Positions 1 to 7,547 of a stretch of 40,031 bases of DNA are shown here, piece after piece. The stretch spans positions 1-40,031 of the forward strand of contig NZ_MUND01000153.1 in NCBI RefSeq assembly GCF_002154375.1, written 5' to 3'. Origin of the DNA: Streptomyces glaucescens. Its GTDB lineage: Bacteria > Actinomycetota > Actinomycetes > Streptomycetales > Streptomycetaceae. The position numbers were made by a program, and so were the translations under genes. Below the pieces are notes generated by a model. That model did no database searches, was not told where the DNA came from, and worked only from the letters and a program-made list of their open reading frames with translations. Position 1 is the stretch's first letter. Each line of letters starts with the position of its first letter.

Positions 1-630
1 GGCGGCCACCGGGTCGTGGGTGACCATGACGGTCGTGCGGCCGTCCCGGTCGACGGTGCCGCGCAGCAGCGCCAGCACCTGACGGCCGCTCCGCGAGTCG
101 AGGGCGCCGGTGGGCTCGTCGGCGAACAGCACGTCGGGGCGGGTGATCAGGGCACGGGCGAGGGCGACACGCTGCTGCTGGCCGCCGGAGAGCCGGTCGG
201 GCCGGTGCCGGACGCGGTCGCCGAGCCCGACCCGGGCCAGGACCTCGCGCACCCGCGCCCTGGGGACGCGCCGGCCGGCCAGCCGCAGCGGCAGGGCGAC
301 GTTCTGCTCGGCGGTGAGCGAGGGCAGCAGGTTGTACGCCTGGAAGACGAAGCCGATCCGCTCGCGGCGCAGCAGGGTCAGCCGCCGCTCGCTCAGCGTC
401 GTCAGCTCCGTACCGCCGAGCGTCACCGATCCGGAGGTCGGGCGGTCCAGGCCGGCGGCGCACTGGAGCAGGGTCGACTTGCCGGAGCCGGAGGGGCCCA
501 TGACGGCGGTGAAGGTGCCCTCGGGGAACGTCAGGGAGACGTCGTCGAGGGCGGTGACGGTGTGGCCGCCGGTGCGGTGTGTCCTGGTGACGGAGCGCAG
601 CCGGAGGGCGGCGGGCCGGGTCGTGGGCAT
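1..630 (-). CDS. ABC transporter ATP-binding protein, LolD/MacB type (C-terminus off the left edge)
   Basis: This is a nucleotide-binding subunit that would power an inner-membrane ABC exporter or lipoprotein-type permease. The 210 codons present start at an ATG at 630 on the minus strand and run in frame off the window. Walker A reads GPSGSGKST near residue 50, the signature motif [15 protein letters not shown] lies near 150, and Walker [12 protein letters not shown] follows, then the H-loop MVTHD close to the edge. The Q-loop [10 protein letters not shown] is the form usual in MacB/LolD/FtsE-like ATPases. Its permease should lie just outside, to the left. It is divergent from a two-component kinase gene across 193 nt, an arrangement common for stress-responsive export systems, so control by that pair is a reasonable inference. 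The ATPase call is secure; the substrate is unknown. Confidence 0.93.
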   Translation of the reverse strand, partial: MPTTRPAALRLRSVTRTHRTGGHTVTALDDVSLTFPEGTFTAVMGPSGSGKSTLLQCAAGLDRPTSGSVTLGGTELTTLSERRLTLLRRERIGFVFQAYNLLPSLTAEQNVALPLRLAGRRVPRARVREVLARVGLGDRVRHRPDRLSGGQQQRVALARALITRPDVLFADEPTGALDSRSGRQVLALLRGTVDRDGRTTVMVTHDPVAA

Positions 631-823
631 GGGGTTCCCCCGTGGTGTCGGTGACGTGGTGCCAGGGATGCGGTGCGGTGATCCCGTGAGGGCTCCACCC
701 CATCGCGCGGGGGCCGCCGGGCGCAGTGCGGCAGGGGCGAGAAAGGGGGTGGGGCCAGCCATACCCCCGGCAGGCCCCCTGGACGGATGGAGGCGGGCGG
801 CGGGGGCTCCTACCGTGGCGGGC

Positions 824-2155
824 ATGCCTCCTTCCCTCGACCGCCGCACCGTCTGGCAGGCCATGGCCCGCCCGCGCTTCCTGCTGTCGGCGTGGCCCTG
901 GCGGGCTGCCGGATACCTGCTGAGCGGGGCCGTGTTCGGGGCCGCCGTACTGGTGGCGCTGCTGGGCCTGGCCGTGGCCGGCGGGGTGCTGGCCGTCGTA
1001 CTGGTCGGGCTGCCGCTGCTCTTGGGGCTGGCGCTCGCCGGGATCCCGGTGGCGTGGGCGGAGCGCGGGCGGCTGCGGCTCGTCGACGCCGAACCGGTGC
1101 CGCACGGGCACCGGGAGCCGGAGACGGCCGGGCTGTGGGCGTGGCTGACGACCCGGCTGCGGGAGCGGGCGACCTGGCAGGAGCTGGGCCACGCGCTGCT
1201 CTACGCGGGCCTGTTGTGGCCGCTGGACGCCCTGCTGCTGACCGTGGGCCTGCTGGTGCCGCTGGCGGTCACCGCGACACCGCTGCTGATGGCCACCGCC
1301 GGGGACGGGCGGGAGGCCAAGGTGGTCAAGCTGTGGACGGTGACCGGATGGCCGGCGGCGGGCGCCGTCGCCGTCCTCGGGCTGCTGCTGCTCGCCGTGG
1401 GCGGCTATGTGCTGGGCGTCGCGGCGGGGGCACGGGCCGGGCTGACGCGGCTGCTGCTCACCTCGCGGGACGGGGAACTGGACGCCCGGGTGGTCGAACT
1501 GGCCCGGTCCCGGGTGCGATTGGTGGACGCCTTCGAGGCGGAGCGCCGCCGGATCGAACGCGATCTGCACGACGGGGCCCAGCAGCGGCTGGTCGCCCTG
1601 ACGATGACCCTGGGCCTGGCCCGTCTCGACGCCCCGCCCGGGCCGCTCGCCGACCAGCTGGCCCGGGCGCACGAGGAGGCCGGGCGGGCCCTGGCCGAAC
1701 TGCGGGAGCTCATCCACGGCATCCACCCCCAGGTGCTCGCCGACTACGGGCTCGGCGCGGCGGTCGCCGACGCCGCCGACCGGTCCGCGGTGCCGGTCGA
1801 CGTCCATCTGGAGCTGCCGGGGCGGCTCCCGCGGGCGGTGGAGGCGGCCGGGTACTTCGTGGTGTGCGAGGCGCTGGCCAACGTGGACCGGCACAGCGGG
1901 GCGAGGCGGGCCGAGGTGCGGGGCGGGCACGCCGGGGGAAGGCTGTGGCTGGAGGTCTGGGACGACGGGCACGGCGGCGCGCAGGCGGCACGGGGCGGCG
2001 CCGGGGACGGGGGCGGCAGCGGCCTGACGGGGCTCGCGGACCGCGTCTCGGTGCTCGATGGCAGACTCGGGCTGTCCAGTCCGCCCGGTGGACCGACCCT
2101 GTTGCGTGTGGAGATCCCTTGCGAGCTGAGCGAGACGGCCGGCGCCTGCGCGTAG
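824..2155 (+). CDS. NarL-type sensor histidine kinase
   Basis: A membrane histidine kinase of 443 residues that should autophosphorylate and pass phosphate to the regulator encoded next. The N-terminal half carries about four hydrophobic segments (residues about 25-75 and 125-210), a membrane sensor domain typical of Streptomyces NarL-type kinases. A HisKA_3 dimerisation box follows with the motif [11 protein letters not shown]; the phospho-accepting His is residue 249. The C-terminus is a HATPase domain with N-box [11 protein letters not shown] and a glycine-rich G-box [11 protein letters not shown]. The ATG at 824 was chosen because the protein starts coherently just before the first membrane segment; the longer open frame upstream lacks coding character and overlaps the divergent gene. 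The stop overlaps the regulator's reading frame, so the two are translationally coupled. The signal it senses is unknown. Confidence 0.93.
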   Translation: MPPSLDRRTVWQAMARPRFLLSAWPWRAAGYLLSGAVFGAAVLVALLGLAVAGGVLAVVLVGLPLLLGLALAGIPVAWAERGRLRLVDAEPVPHGHREPETAGLWAWLTTRLRERATWQELGHALLYAGLLWPLDALLLTVGLLVPLAVTATPLLMATAGDGREAKVVKLWTVTGWPAAGAVAVLGLLLLAVGGYVLGVAAGARAGLTRLLLTSRDGELDARVVELARSRVRLVDAFEAERRRIERDLHDGAQQRLVALTMTLGLARLDAPPGPLADQLARAHEEAGRALAELRELIHGIHPQVLADYGLGAAVADAADRSAVPVDVHLELPGRLPRAVEAAGYFVVCEALANVDRHSGARRAEVRGGHAGGRLWLEVWDDGHGGAQAARGGAGDGGGSGLTGLADRVSVLDGRLGLSSPPGGPTLLRVEIPCELSETAGACA

Positions 2156-2787
2156 TGCTGGCCGAGGACAGCGTTCTGCTGCGGGAGGGCCTGGTCGGGC
2201 TGCTCGGCCGGTTCGGGCACGAGGTGGCCGCGGCCGTCGGGGACGCCGAGTCGCTGGTCGCCGCCGTCGCCGAGCACGCGCCCGACATCGTCGTGACGGA
2301 CGTCCGGATGCCGCCCGGCCACCAGGACGAGGGCCTGCACGCCGCCGTACGGCTGCGCGCGGAACGGCCCGCGCTGCCCGTGCTGGTGCTCAGCCAGTAC
2401 GTCCAGCGCGCCTACGCCGCCGAGCTGCTGGACTCCGGGGACGGCACCGGCGTGGGGTACCTGCTGAAGGACCGGGTCGGGCAGGTCGAGGAGTTCGTGG
2501 CCGCGCTGGGGGAGGTGGCGGCCGGCGGCACGGTCGTCGACCCCGAGGTGGTACGGCAGTTGCTGCGCCGGCGCCGCGACCCGCTGGAACGGCTCAGTCC
2601 GCGCGAACGGGAGGTGCTGGCGCTGGTCGCGCAGGGCAGGTCCAACGGTGCCATCGCCCGGGAACTGGTGGTCTCCGAGGCCGCCGTCGGCAAGCACATC
2701 GGCAGCATCCTGACCAAGCTGGACCTGCCGCCGGCGCAGGAGACGCACCGCCGGGTGCTGGCGGTGCTCGCCTTCCTGCGGGCCTGA
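2119..2787 (+). CDS. NarL/LuxR-family response regulator
   Basis: DNA-binding partner of the preceding kinase. The receiver domain starts with [16 protein letters not shown], the acceptor Asp lies in VVTDVRMPP (residue 61 from the chosen start), and the conserved Lys is in LLKDRVG. The C-terminal LuxR helix-turn-helix runs from [15 protein letters not shown] through [16 protein letters not shown]. The length of about 222 residues is usual for the family. The start is uncertain. TTG at 2119, inside the kinase gene, keeps the first beta strand of the receiver. GTG at 2155, sharing a base with the kinase TAG, would remove part of that strand and is less likely. Overlap with the kinase supports co-expression. 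The target is probably the divergent ABC transporter (inference). Confidence 0.92.
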   Translation: MRAERDGRRLRVVLAEDSVLLREGLVGLLGRFGHEVAAAVGDAESLVAAVAEHAPDIVVTDVRMPPGHQDEGLHAAVRLRAERPALPVLVLSQYVQRAYAAELLDSGDGTGVGYLLKDRVGQVEEFVAALGEVAAGGTVVDPEVVRQLLRRRRDPLERLSPREREVLALVAQGRSNGAIARELVVSEAAVGKHIGSILTKLDLPPAQETHRRVLAVLAFLRA

Positions 2788-3102
2788 GCCCGCCGCCGGC
2801 CCGGCCCGCCGAAGCGGCCGGCCCTGCCCCCGAAGCGGTGACCCGGGCACCGTGCGGCGGCGATTTCACGGTGGTGCGGCCACCGTCACGGAACGGTACG
2901 TCTCGCGCGAGGGGGTCCGCGGCGGTGCCGCCGCGGCCCGTCACGGGGCCTCGCGGGCCGCTCCCGGGCCGCTCCACGGGGCCGCGATGGTCCGCCGCGC
3001 ACCCGGGGCCCGAGATGTGTGACGAGTGCACCTGGCTGGCTCTCGGCCTTCCGCCGCACCGTTGAAGGGCGGAGGAAAACCCTGGGGGGAAGGGAGAGAC
3101 CA
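2788..3102. other. 315-nt gene-free spacer with a perfect hairpin at 2868-2886
   Basis: No open frame with coding character is seen here. The clearest element is a perfect 7-bp inverted repeat, ACGGTGG and CCACCGT, at 2868-2874 and 2880-2886 around a 5-nt loop. It sits about 80 nt after the response-regulator stop and could end that transcript or act as an operator for the downstream gene. A Shine-Dalgarno-like AGGGAGAG lies at the end of the spacer, just before the GTG of the next gene. Confidence 0.4.
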
Positions 3103-4284
3103 GTGACCCTGATGAGGGTGGAACCGCCCGAGAGTCCCGGGCGGCGGTACGTGCCCGACTCGATCGTCAGCGACGTGTGCGCGGAGCTGTTCGCCTCGCT
3201 GCCGCGCAGCGACCAGCGCCAGAAGGGCGAACTGTACGTGCGGGGGCTGCTGCGGGCCGAAGGACGCAAGTCCGTACGGAACATCGCGGCCTACGTCGGC
3301 GGGAGGGCGGCCGAGCAGAGCCTGCACCACTTCGTCGCCTCGTCCACCTGGGACTGGGCACCCGTACGGGCCGCGCTCGCCCGCTACCTGGAACGCACCC
3401 TGCGGCCCCGGGCCTGGGTGGTGCGGCCGATGGTCATCTCCAAGGCGGGCACCGAGTCCGTGGGCGTCGCCCCGCGCTTCGTGTCCGGGATCGGACAGGT
3501 CGTCAACAGCCAGGAAGCCTTCGGGGTCTGGGCGGTCGACGACGAGAGCGGCTGCCCCGTGAACTGGCGGCTCGCGCTGCCCGGCAAGTGGCGCGACAAC
3601 ATCCGCTCCGTCTCCCCGCACATACCGGAATCGGAGCTGGCGGCGTCCCCGCTGGACTGTGCCGTCCGGGCCGCCCGCCAGGTGCAGGGGTGGACCGGGC
3701 CGCCGCGCCGGCCGGTGGTGCTCGACCTCCAGGACGCCGACCCGGCGGCCGTGGCCCGGCGCCTGAACCTGGCGGGCCTGCCCTTCGTCTGCGCGGTGCG
3801 CGGCACCGTCCGCGTCGGCTGCGCGGACCCCGCGCTGCCCGGCGCCGAGGGCCGGGCCATGGCCGCGCACCAGCTGCTGCTGATGGCCCGCACCCTGCGC
3901 CGCCCGGTCACCTGGACCGACCCCGTCACCCAGGTGCCCGGCACCAGCCTGGTGGCCGGACTGCGGGTCACGCTGGGCGAGGGCACGGAGCCGCTGCTGC
4001 TGCTCGGCGAGTGGACCGACCCGCGCGGCTGGCCGCAGCGGTACTGGATCAGCAGGCTCGGCGACATGCCGCTCGGCGCCCAGCTGCGGCTGGCCCGTCT
4101 GGTGGGCAACGTGGACGCGGACTTCGCCCGGATCTCCGTGCCGGTGGGGCTGACCGACTTCAGCGGGCGCTCGTACGAGGGCTGGCACCGGCACACCACG
4201 CTGGCCTCCGTCGCCCACGCCGTCCGTCTGCTCACCGGCACCGACGGCCGCCGCGGCGACCAGCCGGCGGATCTGCCCGCGTGA
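3103..4284 (+). CDS. IS701-family transposase homologue, apparently catalytically dead
   Basis: A 393-residue protein with the layout of IS701-type DDE transposases: N-terminal RSDQRQKGELYVRGLL, then SVRNIAAYVGG, a central TESVGVAPRF, and a C-terminal RSYEGWHRHTTLASVAHA. The catalytic positions are altered. Where active relatives read DETGFxKKGTxSVGV, this protein reads RPMVISKAGTESVGV, so the first Asp is Arg. The C-terminal FEExKGE stretch is replaced by FARISVP, removing the Glu. A D in VVLDLQDADP may be the second acid. No terminal inverted repeats or target duplication are visible. The GTG at 3103 has AGGGAGAG about 5 nt upstream. Its position next to a PucR regulator at the edge of the biosynthetic cluster suggests a domesticated DNA-binding protein (inference). 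What it does is not known. Confidence 0.8.
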   Translation: MTLMRVEPPESPGRRYVPDSIVSDVCAELFASLPRSDQRQKGELYVRGLLRAEGRKSVRNIAAYVGGRAAEQSLHHFVASSTWDWAPVRAALARYLERTLRPRAWVVRPMVISKAGTESVGVAPRFVSGIGQVVNSQEAFGVWAVDDESGCPVNWRLALPGKWRDNIRSVSPHIPESELAASPLDCAVRAARQVQGWTGPPRRPVVLDLQDADPAAVARRLNLAGLPFVCAVRGTVRVGCADPALPGAEGRAMAAHQLLLMARTLRRPVTWTDPVTQVPGTSLVAGLRVTLGEGTEPLLLLGEWTDPRGWPQRYWISRLGDMPLGAQLRLARLVGNVDADFARISVPVGLTDFSGRSYEGWHRHTTLASVAHAVRLLTGTDGRRGDQPADLPA

Positions 4285-4460
4285 GCGGGGTGCGGGGCCG
4301 GACCGCGGGGCCGCGCCCAGGGACGTCGGCCGCTTCGGGGTGAGGGCGTGTGCGGTGGGGGCCGCCGGGGTGCTCCGGGTGCCGGCCGGTGCTCCCGGTG
4401 AGCGTGGCGGCGCACGGTGCTGCACGCGGCGGCCCGGCCGGTGCGGCCGACGGTCCCGCC

Positions 4461-4490
4461 GGGCCGGTGCGGGCCGGTGTGGGCCGGTGT
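4461..4490. repeat. Three tandem 10-bp repeats
   Basis: GGGCCGGTG followed by C or T occurs three times head to tail at 4461-4470, 4471-4480 and 4481-4490, immediately after the stop codon of the leftward PucR-type gene and inside the convergent spacer. It may be simple slippage in GC-rich DNA; the spacer also holds other short GC-rich inverted stretches that could form a terminator. Confidence 0.75.
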
Positions 4491-6424
4491 CAGCCGACCA
4501 CCTGTCTCGGCTGGCCGCGGTGGCGCTGGTTGAGCGTGGCACGGGTGCGCTGGAGCTGGAGGGCCAGCTGGACCTGGAGGGCGCGGGACGGTTTCTGCCA
4601 GCCCTCGCCGAGGAGTTCGGTGATCCGTTCCAGGCGTCGGGAGACGGTGTTGGGGTGGACGTGCAGGACCTCCGCGGCCCGTGACGGGCTGTTGGCGGAG
4701 GCGAAGTACGCCTCCAGGGTCGGGACCAGCTCGGTGAACTGCTGGTCGTCGTAGTCGAGGACCGGGCCGATGGTGTCGCTGATGAAGGTGGCGACGTCCG
4801 GCTGGTCGGAGAGGAGGAGACCGAGGAAACCGAGGTCCTGCGGGGAGGCGGTGCCGCCGGGACCCATGAGGCGGGTCACCGCGTCCAGGCAGCGGCGTGC
4901 CTCCTCGTGGATGGCGGCTATCTGCCCGGGGCCGCGGGCCGGTCCGGCCGAGCCGACGGTCACGGGGCAGCGCAGTGCCTCGCCGAGTTCCTTGGAGACC
5001 GCCTGCGCGGCCGGGCCCGGTTCGGTGCCGGGCAGCAGCAGCACCATGCGGTCGCCGTCGACGTGCTTCAGGCCGCGGTGGCGGTGGGCGTAGGAGGAGG
5101 CCCAGGCGGCGGTCCGGCCGCGCAGGCCCTTCTCGACGCGGGCGACGACCATGACGTGCGGCGCCTCCAGGTCGAGGTCGAGGCGGCGGGCCTGTTCCGC
5201 GATCTGCTCCGGCGGAGGTGGGGTACCGCGCAGCAGGCTGTGGAAGAACTCGTCGCGCAGCTGGCCCTGGGTGGCGGCGACCCCGTCCTGGATCATCAGG
5301 GTGACCGCGGTGAGCTGGGCGGTCAGGCCCAGCAGCTGGAGCTGGTGGTCGTCGGCGGGGCCGTCGGCGGTGAACAGCAGCGGGCCGAGCAGGTCATCGC
5401 CCACCCGGACGGCGGCGACCCAGGTGCGCGGGGTGGCGTCGCCGCAGGCGACGGGCCGGCTCTCGGCGTGCGCCTCCAGTAAGGCGACCCGCAGGTCCTC
5501 CTCGGAGGGTTCGGCGAGGGTGCCCACCGGTCCGGCGAGGATCCGCCCGGAGGGGTCCCGGACCAGCAGGGCGCCGCCCAGGGCGCGGGCCGCCTCGGTG
5601 ATCAGGGCGCCGAGACCGCCGCCGCGCAGCACCATGTCGAGCAGCCGGCAGTGGATCTCGCCGAGCCGGCGGGCGGCGGTGGAGGAGTCCCGGGCGCGGG
5701 AGGTGTTGCGGGCGAGGGCGACCACCTCGTGCCGGGTCTGTTCCAGCAGCCGGGCCTTCTCGATGGCGACGGCGGCGAGGTCGGCGAGGGAGCTCATCAA
5801 CGAGACCTCGTCGGGGGTGAAGTGCCGCACCCGGCGGTCGGCGACGTAGAGCACGCCGAGGCCGGTGCCCTCGTGCTGGAGCGGGACCGCCATCACGGCG
5901 TGCAGGCCTTCGGCGCGCACGACCTCGTCGATGACCTCGGAGTGGGTGAAGCGGTCGTCGCCCAGGTAGTCCGCCGACCAGAAGGGCGCGGACCCCTCGG
6001 CGGCGCGCCGGCCGACGCCGCCGTCGAGCGGCACGCTGAAGCCGATGGTGAGCGCGGACGCGTGGCCGTCGGCCGCGCGCACCCGGGAGCACCGTGCCTC
6101 CACGTCGTCGAACGACACCCAGGACATGGCGAGTCCGAGCAGCAGCCGGGCGCGCCGGGTGATGACCTTCAGCAGCGCGTCCAGGTCGTACGGCAGGGTC
6201 AGGTCCCGTGCGGTGTCGACCAGCGCGGCGAGTCCGGCCTCCCGCTGCTGCCGTCGCGCGAAGAGCGCGTGGATGCCCAGGCTGAGGTCCACCGCCCTGG
6301 TCAGGCGGGCCATTTCCGCCTTCGACGTGCCGTTCGCGCGGGCTCGGTGGAGCAGCTCTTGCAGCGCGGAAGCGGGTGCCTCCTTTTGGAGCAGTTCCAG
6401 TAGTTCGAATGCCTCGTCGGCCAC
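4490..6424 (-). CDS. GAF-domain PucR/CdaR-type transcriptional regulator
   Basis: A cytoplasmic ligand-responsive regulator of about 644 residues. The N-terminal part is helical, with a hydrophilic linker containing NGTSKAEMARL. A GAF domain spans roughly residues 80-235, with ALTIGFSVPLDGGVG, HAVMAVPLQHEGTGLGVLYVADR and LADLAAVAIEKARLLEQ. A central CdaR/GGDEF-like region includes LRDEFFHSLLRG. The C-terminal PucR helix-turn-helix is SRAAEVLHVHPNTVSRRLERI. GTG at 6424 was chosen because the mRNA has GGGGGGA about 7 nt upstream; GTG at 6442 is the alternative. The upstream spacer holds a good minus-strand promoter overlapped by direct repeats. It lies between the transposase homologue and the biosynthetic genes, so it is the best candidate for the cluster regulator, sensing an aromatic intermediate (inference). 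Confidence 0.88.
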   Translation of the reverse strand: MADEAFELLELLQKEAPASALQELLHRARANGTSKAEMARLTRAVDLSLGIHALFARRQQREAGLAALVDTARDLTLPYDLDALLKVITRRARLLLGLAMSWVSFDDVEARCSRVRAADGHASALTIGFSVPLDGGVGRRAAEGSAPFWSADYLGDDRFTHSEVIDEVVRAEGLHAVMAVPLQHEGTGLGVLYVADRRVRHFTPDEVSLMSSLADLAAVAIEKARLLEQTRHEVVALARNTSRARDSSTAARRLGEIHCRLLDMVLRGGGLGALITEAARALGGALLVRDPSGRILAGPVGTLAEPSEEDLRVALLEAHAESRPVACGDATPRTWVAAVRVGDDLLGPLLFTADGPADDHQLQLLGLTAQLTAVTLMIQDGVAATQGQLRDEFFHSLLRGTPPPPEQIAEQARRLDLDLEAPHVMVVARVEKGLRGRTAAWASSYAHRHRGLKHVDGDRMVLLLPGTEPGPAAQAVSKELGEALRCPVTVGSAGPARGPGQIAAIHEEARRCLDAVTRLMGPGGTASPQDLGFLGLLLSDQPDVATFISDTIGPVLDYDDQQFTELVPTLEAYFASANSPSRAAEVLHVHPNTVSRRLERITELLGEGWQKPSRALQVQLALQLQRTRATLNQRHRGQPRQVVG

Positions 6425-6499
6425 GACGGTTCCCCCCGGCACCTGTGCGGTCGCATCTGTCCAGCGACGTGAGTCGAAGCGGAGCTTTGACCGCCAGAA

Positions 6500-6528
6500 A
6501 GTATTTCCTTGGGCCAAGAGGAGGTCAA
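6500..6528 (-). promoter_or_regulatory. Candidate sigma-70-type promoter for the PucR-type gene
   Basis: On the minus strand a -35 TTGACC (6528-6523) is followed by exactly 17 nt and a -10-like AATACT (6505-6500). Transcription would begin near 6493, giving a leader of about 70 nt before GTG 6424. The region is noticeably richer in A/T than its surroundings, as Streptomyces promoters often are. Confidence 0.5.
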
Positions 6529-6547
6529 CAAGCAATTGCAACAAGCA
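6526..6547. promoter_or_regulatory. Paired 9-bp direct repeats around a GCAATTGC palindrome
   Basis: CAACAAGCA occurs perfectly at 6526-6534 and 6539-6547, with a 13-bp period, and the palindrome GCAATTGC lies at 6532-6539 between them. The first copy touches the -35 box of the leftward promoter. The array sits in the 296-nt divergent spacer between the regulator and the methyltransferase gene, so it may be an operator for either or both. Autoregulation by the PucR-type protein is an inference. Confidence 0.45.
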
Positions 6548-6720
6548 TTTGAAGTCTGGACCGTCCCGGCTGTCGGCCGCTCGGTGTGACCGGGCCACCA
6601 CACACGGCGTTCAGGTTGTCACTGGGGCACCTTCTGGTGGACGCCTCCGAGCGGTGAGGCTGATCACGTTCCCTCCCCGGGATCGACACCTGCCACTCAC
6701 ATGTCACGAGGAGACGTCCC

Positions 6721-7446
6721 ATGCCGTCTGTGCTCAAGAGTTACGAACGGTCTCTCGAGCGGAGCCGTATCTCGCTGACCCGCGAGGACCGTCCCCGGGT
6801 GTTCACGCTGTGCGGGGAGGAGTGGGACCTGCTGGACGAGGTGTTCGCTCCGGTGTTCTCGCCGTCCACCGGGGTGGCGCTGGAACTGCTGGGCCTGAAC
6901 CAGAGACCGCCGGTGCCATGCAGCGGTTCGTTCCTGGAGGTCGGCTGCGGCACCGGGGTCATCGCGGTGATGGGCGCGCTGGCCGGGTACGACCGGGTGG
7001 TCGCCTCCGACATCAACCCGCGGGCGGTGGAGAACGCGGCGCTCAACGCGGAGCGGCACGGCGTCACCGACCGGCTCCGGGCCGTGCACAGCGACCTGTT
7101 CTCCGGACTGGAGGAGGGCGAGCGGTTCGACACCGTCTTCTGGAGCTCCAACTACGTGATGGGCCCGGAGACCTACGAGTACCAGTCCGTCCACGAGTGC
7201 GCCTACGTCGACCCGGGCTACCGCGCCCACCGGCGGTACCTGGAGCAGGCGCCGGACCGGGTCACACCGGGCGGGCGGGCGCTGCTGCACTTCAGCGACC
7301 GCGGTGACCTGCCCGCGCTGTACCGGATGGCCGACGCGACCGGACGGCGGCTGCGGGTGCTGGAGAGCTGCCGGGTGCGCGAGGGCGAGTACGGCGACGA
7401 CGTCGTCGAGCACATGCTGATCGAGATCACGCGCGCCGCCGGCTGA
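6721..7446 (+). CDS. SAM-dependent methyltransferase, small-domain/HemK-like fold
   Basis: A class I methyltransferase of 241 residues. Motif I is FLEVGCGTGVIAV (about 77-89), motif II carries the acidic residue in VVASDINPRAVENAALNAE, and the post-I region resembles HemK/PrmA-type enzymes. The NPPY substrate motif of those N-methyltransferases is replaced by SSNYVMGP, so it is unlikely to modify glutamine or a nucleobase amine in the usual way; it may act on a small-molecule amine, hydroxyl or carboxylate. ATG 6721 has GAGGAG seven nt upstream. It is the first gene of a rightward run, 101 nt before the ADC synthase gene, and diverges from the PucR-type regulator. A tailoring role in the cluster is inferred. 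Confidence 0.82.
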   Translation: MPSVLKSYERSLERSRISLTREDRPRVFTLCGEEWDLLDEVFAPVFSPSTGVALELLGLNQRPPVPCSGSFLEVGCGTGVIAVMGALAGYDRVVASDINPRAVENAALNAERHGVTDRLRAVHSDLFSGLEEGERFDTVFWSSNYVMGPETYEYQSVHECAYVDPGYRAHRRYLEQAPDRVTPGGRALLHFSDRGDLPALYRMADATGRRLRVLESCRVREGEYGDDVVEHMLIEITRAAG

Positions 7447-7479
7447 ACCACGGCGGCGCCACCGGCCACGCAGCACCAC

Positions 7480-7503
7480 GCGTCATCACGCCGATCATGA
7501 CGC
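7480..7503. promoter_or_regulatory. Inverted repeat upstream of the ADC synthase gene
   Basis: GCGTCAT at 7480-7486 and ATGACGC at 7497-7503 form a perfect 7-bp inverted repeat with a 10-nt spacer, 44 nt before the GTG of the next gene. The size suits a dimeric regulator. Its half-site shares the CGTCA/TGACG core with the repeated decamer found in the other two regulatory regions of the cluster. Confidence 0.4.
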
Positions 7504-7547
7504 CTGCGCCGGAACACGTGCGGTGGCAGGCGAGTAGGGGGACTCAC

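Noticed and set aside
3103..4284. An active IS701 insertion sequence
   Set aside because: Catalytic Asp and Glu positions are replaced and no terminal inverted repeats or target duplications are visible.
4490..6601. A longer PucR-type protein starting at 6601
   Set aside because: The extra residues overlap the promoter-like, A/T-rich spacer and have no family character. GTG 6424 has a clear ribosome binding site.
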